64,000 bases of DNA from Cerioporus squamosus. Its lineage: Eukaryota; Basidiomycota; Agaricomycetes; Polyporales; Polyporaceae. The DNA lies in assembly GCA_022592435.1 (NCBI GenBank), contig JABYQS010000005.1, positions 186,001 to 250,000 of the forward strand, in the 5' to 3' direction. Under the pieces are notes generated by a model. It ran no database searches, was not told the DNA's origin, and saw only the letters and a program-made list of their open reading frames with translations. Below, piece after piece: positions 46,052 through 57,524 of this stretch. Each line of letters opens with the position of its first letter. The stretch's first letter is position 1. The translations under genes were made by a program, and so were the position numbers.

Positions 46052-47764
46052 ATGATCACCCCTCGCTTTTCGTGCTCCCAGACCGACAAGTCGGTGGTCA
46101 TATCCATATACTGCCCCTCGGTGCGAGTGAGTATGCAGTCATCTGCTCCTCGCCTGCTCGTGTTGAATAGAGTTTTGATCGGAAGTAGGCGTCGGACGTT
46201 GAGATCAACGTGGACGAGACGCTCTTCACCGTGCACATCAACCCATACTTCCTCCGCCTCAATTTTTCGCACCCACTCCTGGAGGACGACGCCTCGTCTG
46301 CAGTCTACGATCCGAGCACCGGATATCTGACCGTGACGCTCACCAAAGAGGTCCCCGGACAGGAATTCAAAGACCTCGACTTGCTCGCGAAGCTCCTTGC
46401 CCCGCGACCTTCCAAGGATGCATCCACGCAGCCGACGATCGAGGTCCTGGACTCGCAGCAAGCCGAGCAAGACGGCGATGCTGACGAGCTCGCTGAACGG
46501 ACGCAACAGCTCAGTCTCGAACAACGCGAAATCCTCGACGGTGTGCAACATGCAGTGAATCCTCCCGATGAAGACGTCGCTGACGAGAGTTATAGCCGCT
46601 GAAAATGACTGGCAACTACCTCAAGCTGTTCCAGAACCACTTCCGCAGTTGCACACCAGCGCTGAGCACCGGTACGGGTTCTTGGACATGCACTCTGGAT
46701 ATTTCAGGCATGTAGAACATACCGAGAACGAAGTGAACGAGCTCGGCGTCGATGCCGAGACTTGTCCGCCCGATGAGCGCCGTCGGAGGCGTCTGAGACA
46801 CGAGGAAGAGAAATGGGACGAAGAACACTACATGTTAGCCCGCCCACTCGTCCCCGCTTCCGTCTACTGAACGCCGTGTTACGTAGGGCGGACTTCGCCG
46901 ATGACGAGTACATACGCGAACTCCTTGCCTGGTCGCACCCACACGCCACCTCGACTGACGAGTTCCAATACACCGAGAAGGAAAACCTTGTCATGCTGCG
47001 CTTGCCGCGAAAAGAGTGTACGCGCCCGTGTTCACAGCTTCTGCGTTCCCAACGCACTTCTGACCTTCGATCAACACAGATCTTGCCACCCCGGCGCAGA
47101 CGCACCAACTATACCTTACCCTCCTGACGCTGCTATTCTCATACGCCTATGAGATGCGCACAACCCAACACGACCCAACGCCGGAGAGCGCTTGGACCCT
47201 TGCGTCTCTCACACCCGCATTCTCCGCGCTCGACCCGCCGCCCTACGATCAAACGCAGTCGGCGAACCCATCGACCTTTACTGCGGACGAGTTAGGGGCC
47301 ACATTCACGGCGAGCTACCGACGTGCTCTTGCGTTTCCGTTGTACCGCTCCTTCGCACTGGCAGAGGCATGTCGGGCCGATGTTGCTGCACTGCTAGCCC
47401 GTGGTAAGCGGGTCGTGGCACGATGCTTGCTGGAGGTCAAGGACATCCTCGATCACCACGACGTGTATTACGTCTACAGCAAAATCTGGGTCGATGACTT
47501 CTGCGTGTGGGTCCTCGCGTATGCCAGGTGATCATCTCCCCACACGTGCTGGCCGCGGTGAATAGGCTGACCCCAAGAAATCGCAGCGACGAGGTGCTGG
47601 CGCGACTAGCGGCGTCCGTGAAGACACTCCAAATGAAGAAGAGCATGATCGGGTGGGACCTCGACGAGCTCGAGGCTTTGACACGAGAGGACGGCGAACG
47701 GAGTCCGGATAGCGACGACGAGTCTGAGGATGAGATAGAGCGTATGCTTCCTGCCCCGTTGTAG
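46052..47764 (+). CDS. SHQ1: SHQ1, H/ACA snoRNP assembly factor
   Basis: Exons 46052-46126, 46189-46540, 46596-46833, 46887-47017, 47080-47527 and 47587-47764 give 473 residues. SHQ1 chaperones the pseudouridine synthase Cbf5/dyskerin before it joins H/ACA particles. The N-terminal CS-like domain starts MITPRFSCSQTDKSVVISI and includes VDETLFTVHINPYFLRLNF. The SHQ1 domain contains HRYGFLDMHSGYF, DDEYIRELLAWSHPH, LLFSYAYEMRTTQ, ALAFPLYRSFALAEAC and VYSKIWVDDFCVWVLAYA, ending in an acidic tail (SDDESEDEIERM). The fourth intron was set with donor GTACGC so that RKEYLATPAQT is continuous. It is divergent from TRP2 across 280 bp, with no evident functional link. Confidence 0.92.
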
Positions 47765-50700
47765 ACGGTCACTTGCGGTAATGTAGGGATATTTTTGTTC
47801 GGTAACACGCTCACTTCTCCTACTTCTGAGATGCCACCTGGAGCAAGCGCTAAGACGAGTCGAGACCCACCGTGACCGTCGTACGCACGTCGTCCAGGAG
47901 CTTGGCAGTGGCGTGTGCTCAGGACTTCGTTTCTGGAGGAGACGGCGATGTGCGAACTGTCGCCGAGTGGTTGACTAGGGTCGAGACCGCTGACGCGGGC
48001 GACGCCACCAACCAACAAGTCCCGACTCACTATACATTCCTGTGAAAGCAGGACAGTCGACGGGGAACCGACGACGACGCATGTACAAGATGCTCTCGAA
48101 AAAGAACAAGGCCACGCACGCACGACGCATGCATGCTTCCAATGGGGTCCTGTGCAATGCTCATTACTGGACGGCCATTTTACAGTGATACAGCGGTAAT
48201 ATAGCGGTCGAAAGCCTGCTATTCTGCTGCCGCTGACTGCTGCGGAATAGCTCGTCAAAGGATCGAGTAAGTAAGTAAGCTCAGAACGCTGCACGCACGA
48301 TATCATGCTCATCGGCACTAACCCTGAGCTACCCTTGATGAGAGGCTATCAATCGCCCACTACCACATGCAACCACTGGTCCCAGTCCCGATGTGTGCAC
48401 TCACTAACCTATCTGCCTGTGCCCCCCCGAAGGTCGTCTGCGCTTCCCCTCTCGGAACGGCCCACTGCGAACCAAGAACAAACGAAGGCAGACATGCGGC
48501 ACGCAGAGCGGCGCTTCCATGTAACCTTTCCACCCTAGGCCTTCGCCCCGCGATTCCAATCCTCGACGCTCGTCTCGAAAACGTGCGCCCGCACGCGGCC
48601 CGGCCACAGGCTTCTTCCCCGAGATCCCCTCCCTCGGATAGGAGTGGTGCGAGCCAAAACCGTCCCCGCTGTATGGTCGAAGGGCTTCGAGCGGGCGCGT
48701 GCCCGGCGAAGGATCCGATGCGGGTGATTGACTTTGGCTCCGACGCGGGCTTCCCAGCGGAGCTTGTCGCACTGCTTGCGAGAATGGGCGGGGCTTTTCC
48801 CTTGCAGGGCGCGCGGTCCTCCAGAGTCTCCGTGGTTCCGTCGCAAGGATGGCCGACAGGTTGTTGAATGTCGAGGTCATGCGGTTCACCGGCCACTATT
48901 CGTCCTCGCTCGTGAGCCGTTCCGAGTATATTGCACCTTATTGACCGTTCAGTGGTTGAGTACTATAGACTCGGGATCGCTCGCATGCAACGCCGGGTAG
49001 GCTAGGAATATATGAATAACAAGCGCTGCCTGCTGTAAGCCATTGTAAATTCGGATTCGATAGAAGATCACCCACCGCTCGTGTATATATGAACGCGCAG
49101 CTCAGAGCTAGAAGCCGCCAGCTTGCGATGGACGCAGCACGTAAATAATTTCCGAGCTTAGCCGCAGCCGATCGGCGTGTACTTGTCGTAGTATTCCCGG
49201 CTTTCTAACACACTTCTCAAGGCCCTCTTCGCGCCTCGATGCCAATATGCCGACCACATCCCCACGGCACGCACCAGAGAAAACTGACGCTCCCGGAAGA
49301 AGTGTCATGTCATAACAGATCCCGCGTCGTACTCACGGTGTGGTGCTCACTGATTTGGGAGATGAGAAGCAAAGCAAATCAAGGCTGTCTTGTTTCCGGC
49401 ATGGGCGAGGCTCTGGCACACTGCGCCCGCTCGGGACCGCAATGCCGTAAGAGCGCGTTGTAGCGGAGAAAGTTCGTCCAGACATGGCCCCCGGGGGGCG
49501 GCCGTTGTGCACTTCCTGGACAGCGGCCCGAAAGGGATCGATTGTCGTCCCGATTCCTACCATGAGCGGCAACGGAGACTAGAACAGCAGTCGCACGTCA
49601 GTGAATATCCGTCGACCCCGGATCACTTACCACATACATCCATGCACCCATACCCGCCTAGAAGAGAGTATGTGCGCCGCGGCTGCGGTCGCCCGCGCAG
49701 CCTGTTCGATGTTGCGAGATAGAAGCCGATAAGGCGAGAAGCGTGCTCGAGGAAGGCTGCATACCGGCGGCTGGACACGGATATGTCGAGCCGCAGTCAG
49801 TACGGGTAGGGAACACCGCAGAAGTGTATGTACCACGATCAAACTACACAGCCTTGCCTTGACAAGATGACAAGCCGAGCAGGAAGATCAAAGCGGACCG
49901 CGAGTACTATGGCTAGTTAGCCTTGTCATGATACTTGCGTTTGAGTTAAGCCACTTATCTGGGATTATCCCAACGCATGACCAATGCCAAGCATCGAGAG
50001 GAACGCTATACATATCTTGCAATCCGGGAGCTTGTGCACTCTCTCAACATCCGAATGTGGCAGGTAGTGTTGTGGTGGACGGACGTACCTTCACGTACGA
50101 AGTCCCGATCGAACCCGGCAAGAAGAGTGTCTTGTTGAATGCCCCAACCCTCGGGTCTCAGAGGGTAAATGATCAGTATGCCTCGTAGATGTTGCTGTCT
50201 GATAGTACGTTGGAAATGCATGCTCTGCTAATCCCGCCGCCAAACAAAAGAATACCTTTACGCACCCGGACCGCTTCACCTTGTCGTGTGAGAACATGCC
50301 GCCTCGGAGGTTGCCTTGCGCTCCTCTTCCCCGACGCCACCAACAGCCAACAATCATTTCGAACGAACACTATTGCATCGCTCTCGTCACTTGCCTCGAG
50401 CCAAGTCTCCAATGTCAATAACCCGTGCCGGCGGTCCGCCACCCACATCATCTGGTCGTCCTCGAGCGTCCTCGAGCGGCACCAGCGGCGAGATCGTCGA
50501 TATCGTTTCGCTATCACACATCTCGTCGCGCCATCTCATGCTCGCCCATCTCCACTCAGCGGTACCGGGGAGACTCCTCGACACCAGACCCACGCGGTCC
50601 CACGACAGGCCCTAGCGTTTTTGTGTCGCAAGCGCGAACTTTTAGTTGTTTAGGTTGGTCAAGCACGCCCCGCCCGCAACGGGAGGACCACGGAGATGAC

Positions 50701-52836
50701 ATCTCCGGCGGCGGGTGCACTGACCAGTCCCCGATCCCCGAAAAGCAAACCCTCCAGCTTGGCAGCTGGGACAGGTGAGTCCAGCGGTCAAGCTCGTCAA
50801 GGTTTCCCTGCTCAACACGCAGCGTGACGACTCGCACGTTGAAGGGCACGCGCTCACCTGCAAGAGTTCTCAGCATCTGCCATCTGCACAGTTGCCGACT
50901 GCATCGAGACTCAACTCTTCATTCTCAGATCCATGATACAATCAACGCCGACACGTACCAATGTCAATAATAATAACACGCACCTCATGACAGACTGGGC
51001 CATGGCGACGAGGGTCGCTCCCGTCGCTCCCTCGTTGCGTCATCGAGGATATGCGTACTTCTCGTTCTTGTCCAGCTCAGCCTGATAATAATATCTGCGA
51101 GAGCCCTGTCCGTGTGAAAGGAGGTCAGAGGTTGTCATTGAGAAGAGAAACATTGAAGCATGCGAGCGAGACCGCCGGCGTCCTCGAGCCCGATGACAAT
51201 CGCGATCGCGAGGTGAGACTGAGACGACCGCGACCCGCGCGAACGGAAGGTTTCCGCGAAGCTCTGAAGCTCGACCACACCCAAAACAGGGCTAGTCTTG
51301 GGCGTCCGCGTCAAGCCTGTCTCTGTCTCTGAATCGCTCGGCCAGTCCGGCCCCCCGAGCCACCAAGTCCAACAAAGCTCGGTCCAGAAGAAGTCACTAG
51401 TCAACAACGAACCAAGATGGGCTCACCATCGGGACGTCCACGCCGCGTGGACCCGCCCCAACGGGCTTGGGGCGGGGCGGACAAGAACACGCATTGAACA
51501 AGACGACAAGAACGCGCCAGAACGCGCAGAACACCCGACACGTTGCGACGAACATGCATGATGTCGCTTCTGGGTCCAAGCGCAGGTCGAGAAGTTCTGT
51601 CTCGTCGGGACGGGCGACGCGACCGCCGGAAAATTTGGCAATGGCGATCGCGAACATGCTGCAGCTGCCCAGATGCGCATGCACGATGCGTTGGGGACTT
51701 CTTCGAACGCGCGAACTTCAAACTTCGAAGGATGTCCGAGACGGATGCGGTGATGTGGGTTGGGAAGGGCCACCGTCGCCGTCGCGGTGCGGCGTGCCGG
51801 CCGCGCGTAATCGTCCTCCTCGTCGCGACTCGCATCGCGGACTCCGGAGTGTGCAGTGGGTATCGCCGATCGGGGCAAGTACTGGATATGAGGACGATGT
51901 GGCCGAGGGTAACCGGTATATGCGAATGCTGCATGCGAATAACGATTAGGATATGTGCTCTGCTCGTCGTGTGTACATACGCGTGTCATGGAGGAGGATA
52001 AAGTGAGACGAATAAGTTATTCTGCGGGCATTGCAACCGAAGGGCCACTATAGAATACATCAGTGCGGGGGGAGCGGGACTCTGGGAGGGCCTACGTACA
52101 TTCATACACGCTCGCGAAAATTAGGGTACGATCGATAGTCTACAGGAATGCGTAGATGAATGCAGCTCCACGCCACGCGCCACGAGCCTCTGCGGACATG
52201 GAACCTGCAGAGCCAGAGCCCGGGGTCGTGGCCGTGGTACTACTAGTGGCAGGCCGTGAACATGGTCGGGGGCGGGGAAACTATAGCTAGCGATATGGCG
52301 AGATGCGGGTTGGAACGAGGAAAGCGTGCAAGGACATTACTATCGACAGGTGCGAGCTATTATGGTATCGTGGATGTGTGTATGTGCAATGCGGACTTGT
52401 GCGTGCGTGCCGGGTCCGAGGCGAATGCGATATGCATGCAGGTGCAAGAATTGAAAGGCGACTGTGATGCAGGTGAGACCGAGACCGAGACCGAGACGGG
52501 CGACTATGTGCAGCGTGCGCGAGACGAAAGCAACGTGTACGGCGAAAACATAGAACATAGAACGAAATGAACGAAATAAAAGCGACGGGGACCACCCGAC
52601 TGAACGAGAAGCAGAGAGCACGCACTAGAACGTGGAGTGCATGGACGAAGGTCAGGGAAGCAGCGGCCGACTCGCAGCGCCATGGTGGCTGGGAGAATCG
52701 CGAGCTCGGAGTGCCAAGGTCCTGGTCGCTGGTCGCCAGAGGCATAAAACGTGTGACAGCCAAGACGCGGTGCGCACTGGCGAATCGGCGTATCCCAGTG
52801 GAGAGGATGTGTGCAGGGAACCATCGCGGGTCGCCG
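47765..52836. other. Five-kilobase stretch without a confident gene
   Basis: No recognisable domain is present. The GC-rich part at 48.4-48.9 kb gives long overlapping frames on both strands. Between 50.4 and 51.3 kb the plus strand has natural-looking protein segments (MSITRAGGPPPTSSGRPR, TSPRSPKSKPSSLAAG, RLSLRRETLKHASETAG) with plausible splice sites, perhaps exons of an unrecognised serine-rich protein; I could not connect them. The minus strand at 50659-51003 also allows a three-exon 50-residue frame. A GACCGA hexamer run lies near 52.47 kb. Confidence 0.35.
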
Positions 52837-55042
52837 CTATCCACCGGTCCGTTTTCGCGTCATGCCCAATAAGCCGAGCATGCCCGCGCTGCTCCGTCTG
52901 GACTGCAACTCGATGCGCGCGAGCTCCTCCTCCCACGCGCGAATCTGCTCAGCCTCGAGCTCCAACTGCAGATCGAGACCGGCAGGTCTGGGTCTTTCCC
53001 TTCTCTCTTGGTCGTCCTCCGCGGGTTCTCGCTCGCGTTTCCCATCACCCTCCCGAGCGCGCGACTTCCCCCGAACCTTGTCCACCGCGTTGAGCATACT
53101 CTCCCCGAGGCCCGATTCGCGGAACTTGCCCTTCGACGAGCCATGGCTGTGTGAACTCGACCGCGACTCCTGGCTCGACATCGGGTCCCTCTGGTCCGGA
53201 TCGAACCGCGAGCCGGCGTCGGCCTCCACCGCGAACGTGAAGTTCGACTTGTCTCGGGGACCAGCAGATGTATGCGGCCTCCGCGGTGCCTTCTTGCGCG
53301 GCTTGCTGCTCGTGCCCGCAGATGGCGTCTTGCGATGCTCCCCCTCGCTGGACTGCGCTGGGGTCTGCGGAGGCGAGGGTAGTCCGTGTCCGCTTGCCGG
53401 AGCGTGAGCGCCGTCCGCACTAGTGCCGTCCTCGCCGCGCCGTCGCCACGGGCTTTTGGACTTGCTCCGCTGTGCGAGCTCCTTTTGCTCGGACCACTTC
53501 TCCATAGCAACCCTCCGATCGGCTTCGTTCGTCGGAACGACGGTCAGCTCCTTCGGCTCCAGTTCGAGAGTGTCTGATCCACCGGGTCCCGTGACAACGA
53601 GCTTTGTCCGGATGAAGAAACGCACCGTTGCGAACTCGCTGTGCATGGTCTCTCCAATCGCCCATCGAGACGTTCCACGGCTCTCGGGCCACTGCAGGGT
53701 GACGCTCTTCACCCAGAGCCCGGAAGAATCACGCGCGAACGAGTTGACCTCTGTGGAGACAACAGAGGCAGTGAAGACTCTCAGAGGGGTGTCGGAAGAA
53801 GGTGTCGGAAGGACACGAGGCGAGACCGATAAGGAGGAAGAGGGAGATGGGGGCGGACGGGAAGGTGACGGGACACGAGGGATCGGGATGGGCGAAGAAG
53901 ATCCGTTGGGGCTCTTTGGTGAGAGCAGGGGAGACGTCGATGAATAGCTGACGTTAGTGGTCACGGACTCAAAGGTTGTCTGACTGGGGCTGAGATGAGG
54001 ACCATACGGTGACTGGGGATATGCCAAAGACCCTGGAGCGAGAGAACCCGAGGTGAAACGAGAAGTGGTCGGAGTGCGCGCGTCGTCGTCGGAGTAAGAG
54101 GAAGGCGTCAGAGAAGCAGGCGAGAAGGGCGTGGTAGGAGAAGCAGAAGCGGCCATAGCATGATTAATGCCTGCTGTGACGAGCGGTGTGGGAGCTGCGG
54201 GAGCGTTATGGAGCTCGATCCGTCGCTCAACCGATACCGTCGCGCCGCGAATAGCGACATCGGGGTCTTGGGGCTGGAGGAAGAGAGTAGCATATATGAT
54301 GTCAGACGGCCCTACCGGAAGTGCGGGTGCGGACACGGTGTAGCGAACAACGGGCGCGCGAGACTTGTTCGTCTCATGGAGGAGGGCGTGCTGCGACGGC
54401 GAGAGGGTCGGTGGCGGGTGTATTGATGGGGGGAGGTCGTAGCGGTAGAGGGCGAGATCGTTGTAGCGGACGATGCGGGAGCCGACGCTGGGAATTGGGA
54501 CATGGTCTAGGACTAGGAAGATAGAAGGGGGCGGGTAAGATGATTGGAAAAGCGTGATGGTGGCAGATGGCAGATGGGTGCGACAGGCGGGGGAGAGAGC
54601 GTGATGACTTACTCGCTTCTAAACGCCAGAAGACGCGGTAATCCTGGTAGTTTGCAGTACTGAAGCCAGGAGTGCGTTTTGGGAGGGTAATCTTGAAGGG
54701 AAACTCGAGCTCTCCGACGTCCGAGTAGTCCTTGTCTGGGGGCTTGACCCATAGGACGTCGGTGTGGTCTACGACGAGGGACGAGCGAAAGGAGCGGGAG
54801 CGCGTCAGGCGGGACTGGTAGCATCGGATGGAGACGGAAAGGGACTTTGCAGGAATGGGCTTGCGGTCCTCGTCAAGTTTGGTGCGCACGACTGGAGGGT
54901 GTCAGACGGAGACGGGGACGGGGACGGGGAGGGGGGACGTACTGCCTTCGACGCGGACGGGGGTGAGGCCGAGGTAGCCCTGGTGGGGGAAGAAGCGGTT
55001 CCCGGAGTTGCCCCGTGCGGTGGAGAGGACGAGGTGGACCAT
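52837..55042 (-). CDS. Arrestin-like protein
   Basis: Exons 55042-54943, 54891-54613 and 54512-52837 give 684 residues. The N-terminal arrestin fold is seen in NRFFPHQGYLGLTPVRVEG, VRTKLDEDRKPIPAKSLSVS, VGELEFPFKITLPKRTPGF and TANYQDYRVFWRLEAILDHV. A second arrestin-type segment, DIIYATLFLQPQDPDVAIRG and VSVERRIELHN, follows. The centre is a long Ser/Pro-rich disordered region; the C-terminus has basic stretches and a charged helix (LELEAEQIRAWEEELARIEL). Fungal arrestin-related proteins recruit Rsp5-type ubiquitin ligases to membrane transporters, but I see no clear PPxY motif, so the partner is unknown. The start is the first ATG of the frame; a longer N-terminus via an upstream exon is possible. 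Divergent from the transporter gene across 312 bp. Confidence 0.85.
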
Positions 55043-55354
55043 GGGGGGGCGGGAGGGGGCGACGAAGGCCCCGGAGACGATATAAGTAGGCGAACATTGG
55101 GTGATCCTACCAACATCCAGCGAAGCCAGAGAATAGAATTCCCCATCTCCTTCTTCGTTTCCCCATTATTTAATTATTTCCCCGGTCACTGCCTGATTCG
55201 GCCGTCTTCCAGGCGAGCCTTCCACGCGGGCAGAGACGCGCGCCGCTGCCACGCGCGAGTGACCCCGCCTCGCCCGGCGCCTCCGCCTCGGGCTCCGCTG
55301 CGTCCGCCAGCAGCTCTCGCTCGACCGCCACGCCCGCCCGCCACGTCGCCCGCC

Positions 55355-57524
55355 ATGCCGTCCTCGCTCTACGTCCCCGTCCTCATCGCGGGCATGCTCA
55401 TCACGGTCAGTCACGCCCCCGCCGTCACGTGCGCCGCTCACTCTCCCGCAGGGCTCCAGCAACTCGCTCTGGAGCAAGTGGCAGGTGCGTGTCGTCCCCC
55501 CCAGCGGCGGGCCCGCGAGCTCACGTCCCCGGACAGGACATGCAATGCGTCGAGAACTGCGACGACCCCGTCCCGGCAAACCGTGTGCTGTACGAGCAGC
55601 CCGTCTGGCAGACTCTCCAGATGTTCCGTGCGTCCTCCCCCCGTGTCCTGCATCCCACCCTGACCCGCCGTAACCGTCCGCGCTAGTCGGAGAGATGCTC
55701 TGTACGTCCATTCCCCCGCCTCTGCGCATGCGCTGCGCTCACATTCGCGCGCTGCACGTGTCTGTCACCAGGCTTCCTTCCCGTCATCTACTCTCTCGTA
55801 CGCGCCAGGCGCCAGACCCAGCCGCTGCGCCTTCCCTCCGACTCCGAAGAGGAGCCTGCCGCCGGTGCAAAGGCCGAGATCCCCCAAGCACGCCTCCGTG
55901 GCTGGAAACTCCTCCTTCTCTGGTTCCCCGCCGCGTGCGATCTCACCGGCACCACGGTACGCCCGCCTGCCTGCTCTGTCTCTGCCTTCTCATGACATCC
56001 GTCCGCATTCTTCTCCCGCGCGCCTGCTCCCCTCCGGATTTACAGCTAATGAACGTCGGTCTCCTCTACACGCCCGTTTCAATCTACCAGATGACCCGAG
56101 GCGCCCTCGTCCTCTTCGTCGGCATCCTCTCCGTCATCTTCCTCCGCAGGCGTCTCTGGCTGTACCAGTTGAGTCTCTTCCCTGCTTCCCACCCATTGTC
56201 CTCCATGTAGCGTGACCGTCCGTCCGCCGCACTCTGGTCTGGCAGAAGATACTCACTCTTGTTCCATAGATGGATCTCCCTTATAACCGTCATGGCAGGT
56301 GTCTCTCTCGTCGGACTCAGCGGCTCGTTGGTCAAGGACGCCGTCAAAGAGTCTCCCGTGCACTCATTCGACGAGATCCCGCCCCCGGAGCCTATCGAGG
56401 AGCCTGAGGTGACCAAAGTCCTCGTCGGTTAGTCAAACCTTCATCGTCCGCAGTCTGCTTCCATGTCATCTGACCTTCTTCCGCAGGCGTGTTCTTCATT
56501 CTGTTTGCCCAAGTCTTGTACGTTTGCCCTTCCCTCCTTTCATATAGGCTCTTTCCTACGGCCACCACGCATATCCTCCCCTGTCTTGGCCCGTCTGCTG
56601 ACATATTCTTCTCCCGTGGTACGTACACACTGCTGATGCTTGGCTATACACAGCACGGCTACCCAGTTCGTCGTGGAAGGTCAGTCTCTCATTCAACTCC
56701 CATGATGGATGACCCTGCTCATCGTTGATACACTCCCACCGGCAATGCAGAGAAGATCATGAGTCGCTATACCGTCGCGCCGCTCGTAGCCGTTGGGTTT
56801 GAAGGCCTCTTCGGCGCGCTCAGCATCGTCCTTGCGATGCCTCTCCTTGCGCGCTACGCGTCTATCTCGCCCTTCTTTGATCTTCCGCGCGGCTGGCACC
56901 AGATGATTGACACGCCTTCGGTGCTCTACTCCGGTCTTGCCATCGCGTTTTCTATCTCGCTCTTCAACTTTTTCGGCCTCAGCGTGACTCGCCACGTCAG
57001 TGCGACCGCTCGCAGCCTCACTGACACGTGCAGGACCCTCTCTATCTGGATCGTCAGCTTAGGCCTCGGGTGGGAGGTGCTTGTGTGGCCCGTCTCCCTC
57101 TTGCAGGTCGCCGGATTCGCGCTCCTCGTGTGAGTGCCTATCGCATACTCCGCCCGACCCTGCATGCGTAAACACTGACATAACGGGCGCTGTCTTACAG
57201 ATACGGCACGGTGAGCACGTTATCGCATGGGCAGCATTCTCGGATCTTGTCCGTGCTGACATCATCTCACAGTTCCTTTTTAACCACCTCGTTACGCCCC
57301 CGCGCTTCCTTCGCCCCGCGTCCGAGCGGGCCGCTGCAGCGCCCACGGACGACGAGGGCGAGACGCAGACGCTCCTCGCTGAGGAGTCGCTCGAGGACAC
57401 GGCGGTCCTCCCCGTTGACCTGGGCCGCAGCGGCTTCGACGTCGTGCCTCCCGAGGAGCACGCTACCCACCCGCACGGCCGTGGGCGTACCACTGAGGGC
57501 CCTGCGAGCGAAGTCGCCGTCTAG
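55355..57524 (+). CDS. SLC35F6-like drug/metabolite transporter superfamily protein
   Basis: Twelve exons: 55355-55405, 55452-55484, 55537-55627, 55687-55701, 55772-55956, 56046-56167, 56270-56427, 56487-56517, 56654-56679, 56751-57129, 57201-57210 and 57273-57524. Phases agree and give 450 residues. About ten membrane helices are seen, starting YVPVLIAGMLITGSSNSLWS, then QMFLGEMLCFLPVIYSLV, LWFPAACDLTGTTLMNVGLL, YQMTRGALVLFVGILSVIF and FTATQFVVEEKIMSRY. The strings GEMLC, CDLTGTTLMNVGL and RGALVLF are typical of the SLC35F6 branch (endomembrane nucleotide-sugar-like transporters; substrate unsettled). Exons of 10 and 15 nt are unusually small. The last 80 residues are acidic and cytosolic in character. 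Confidence 0.9.

Noticed and set aside
48360..48896. Overlapping long frames on both strands
   Set aside because: Typical of GC-rich non-coding sequence; no homology or splice structure.
50659..51003. Three-exon minus frame of 50 residues with canonical splice sites
   Set aside because: Very short, no homology, and the plus strand offers an equally good reading.
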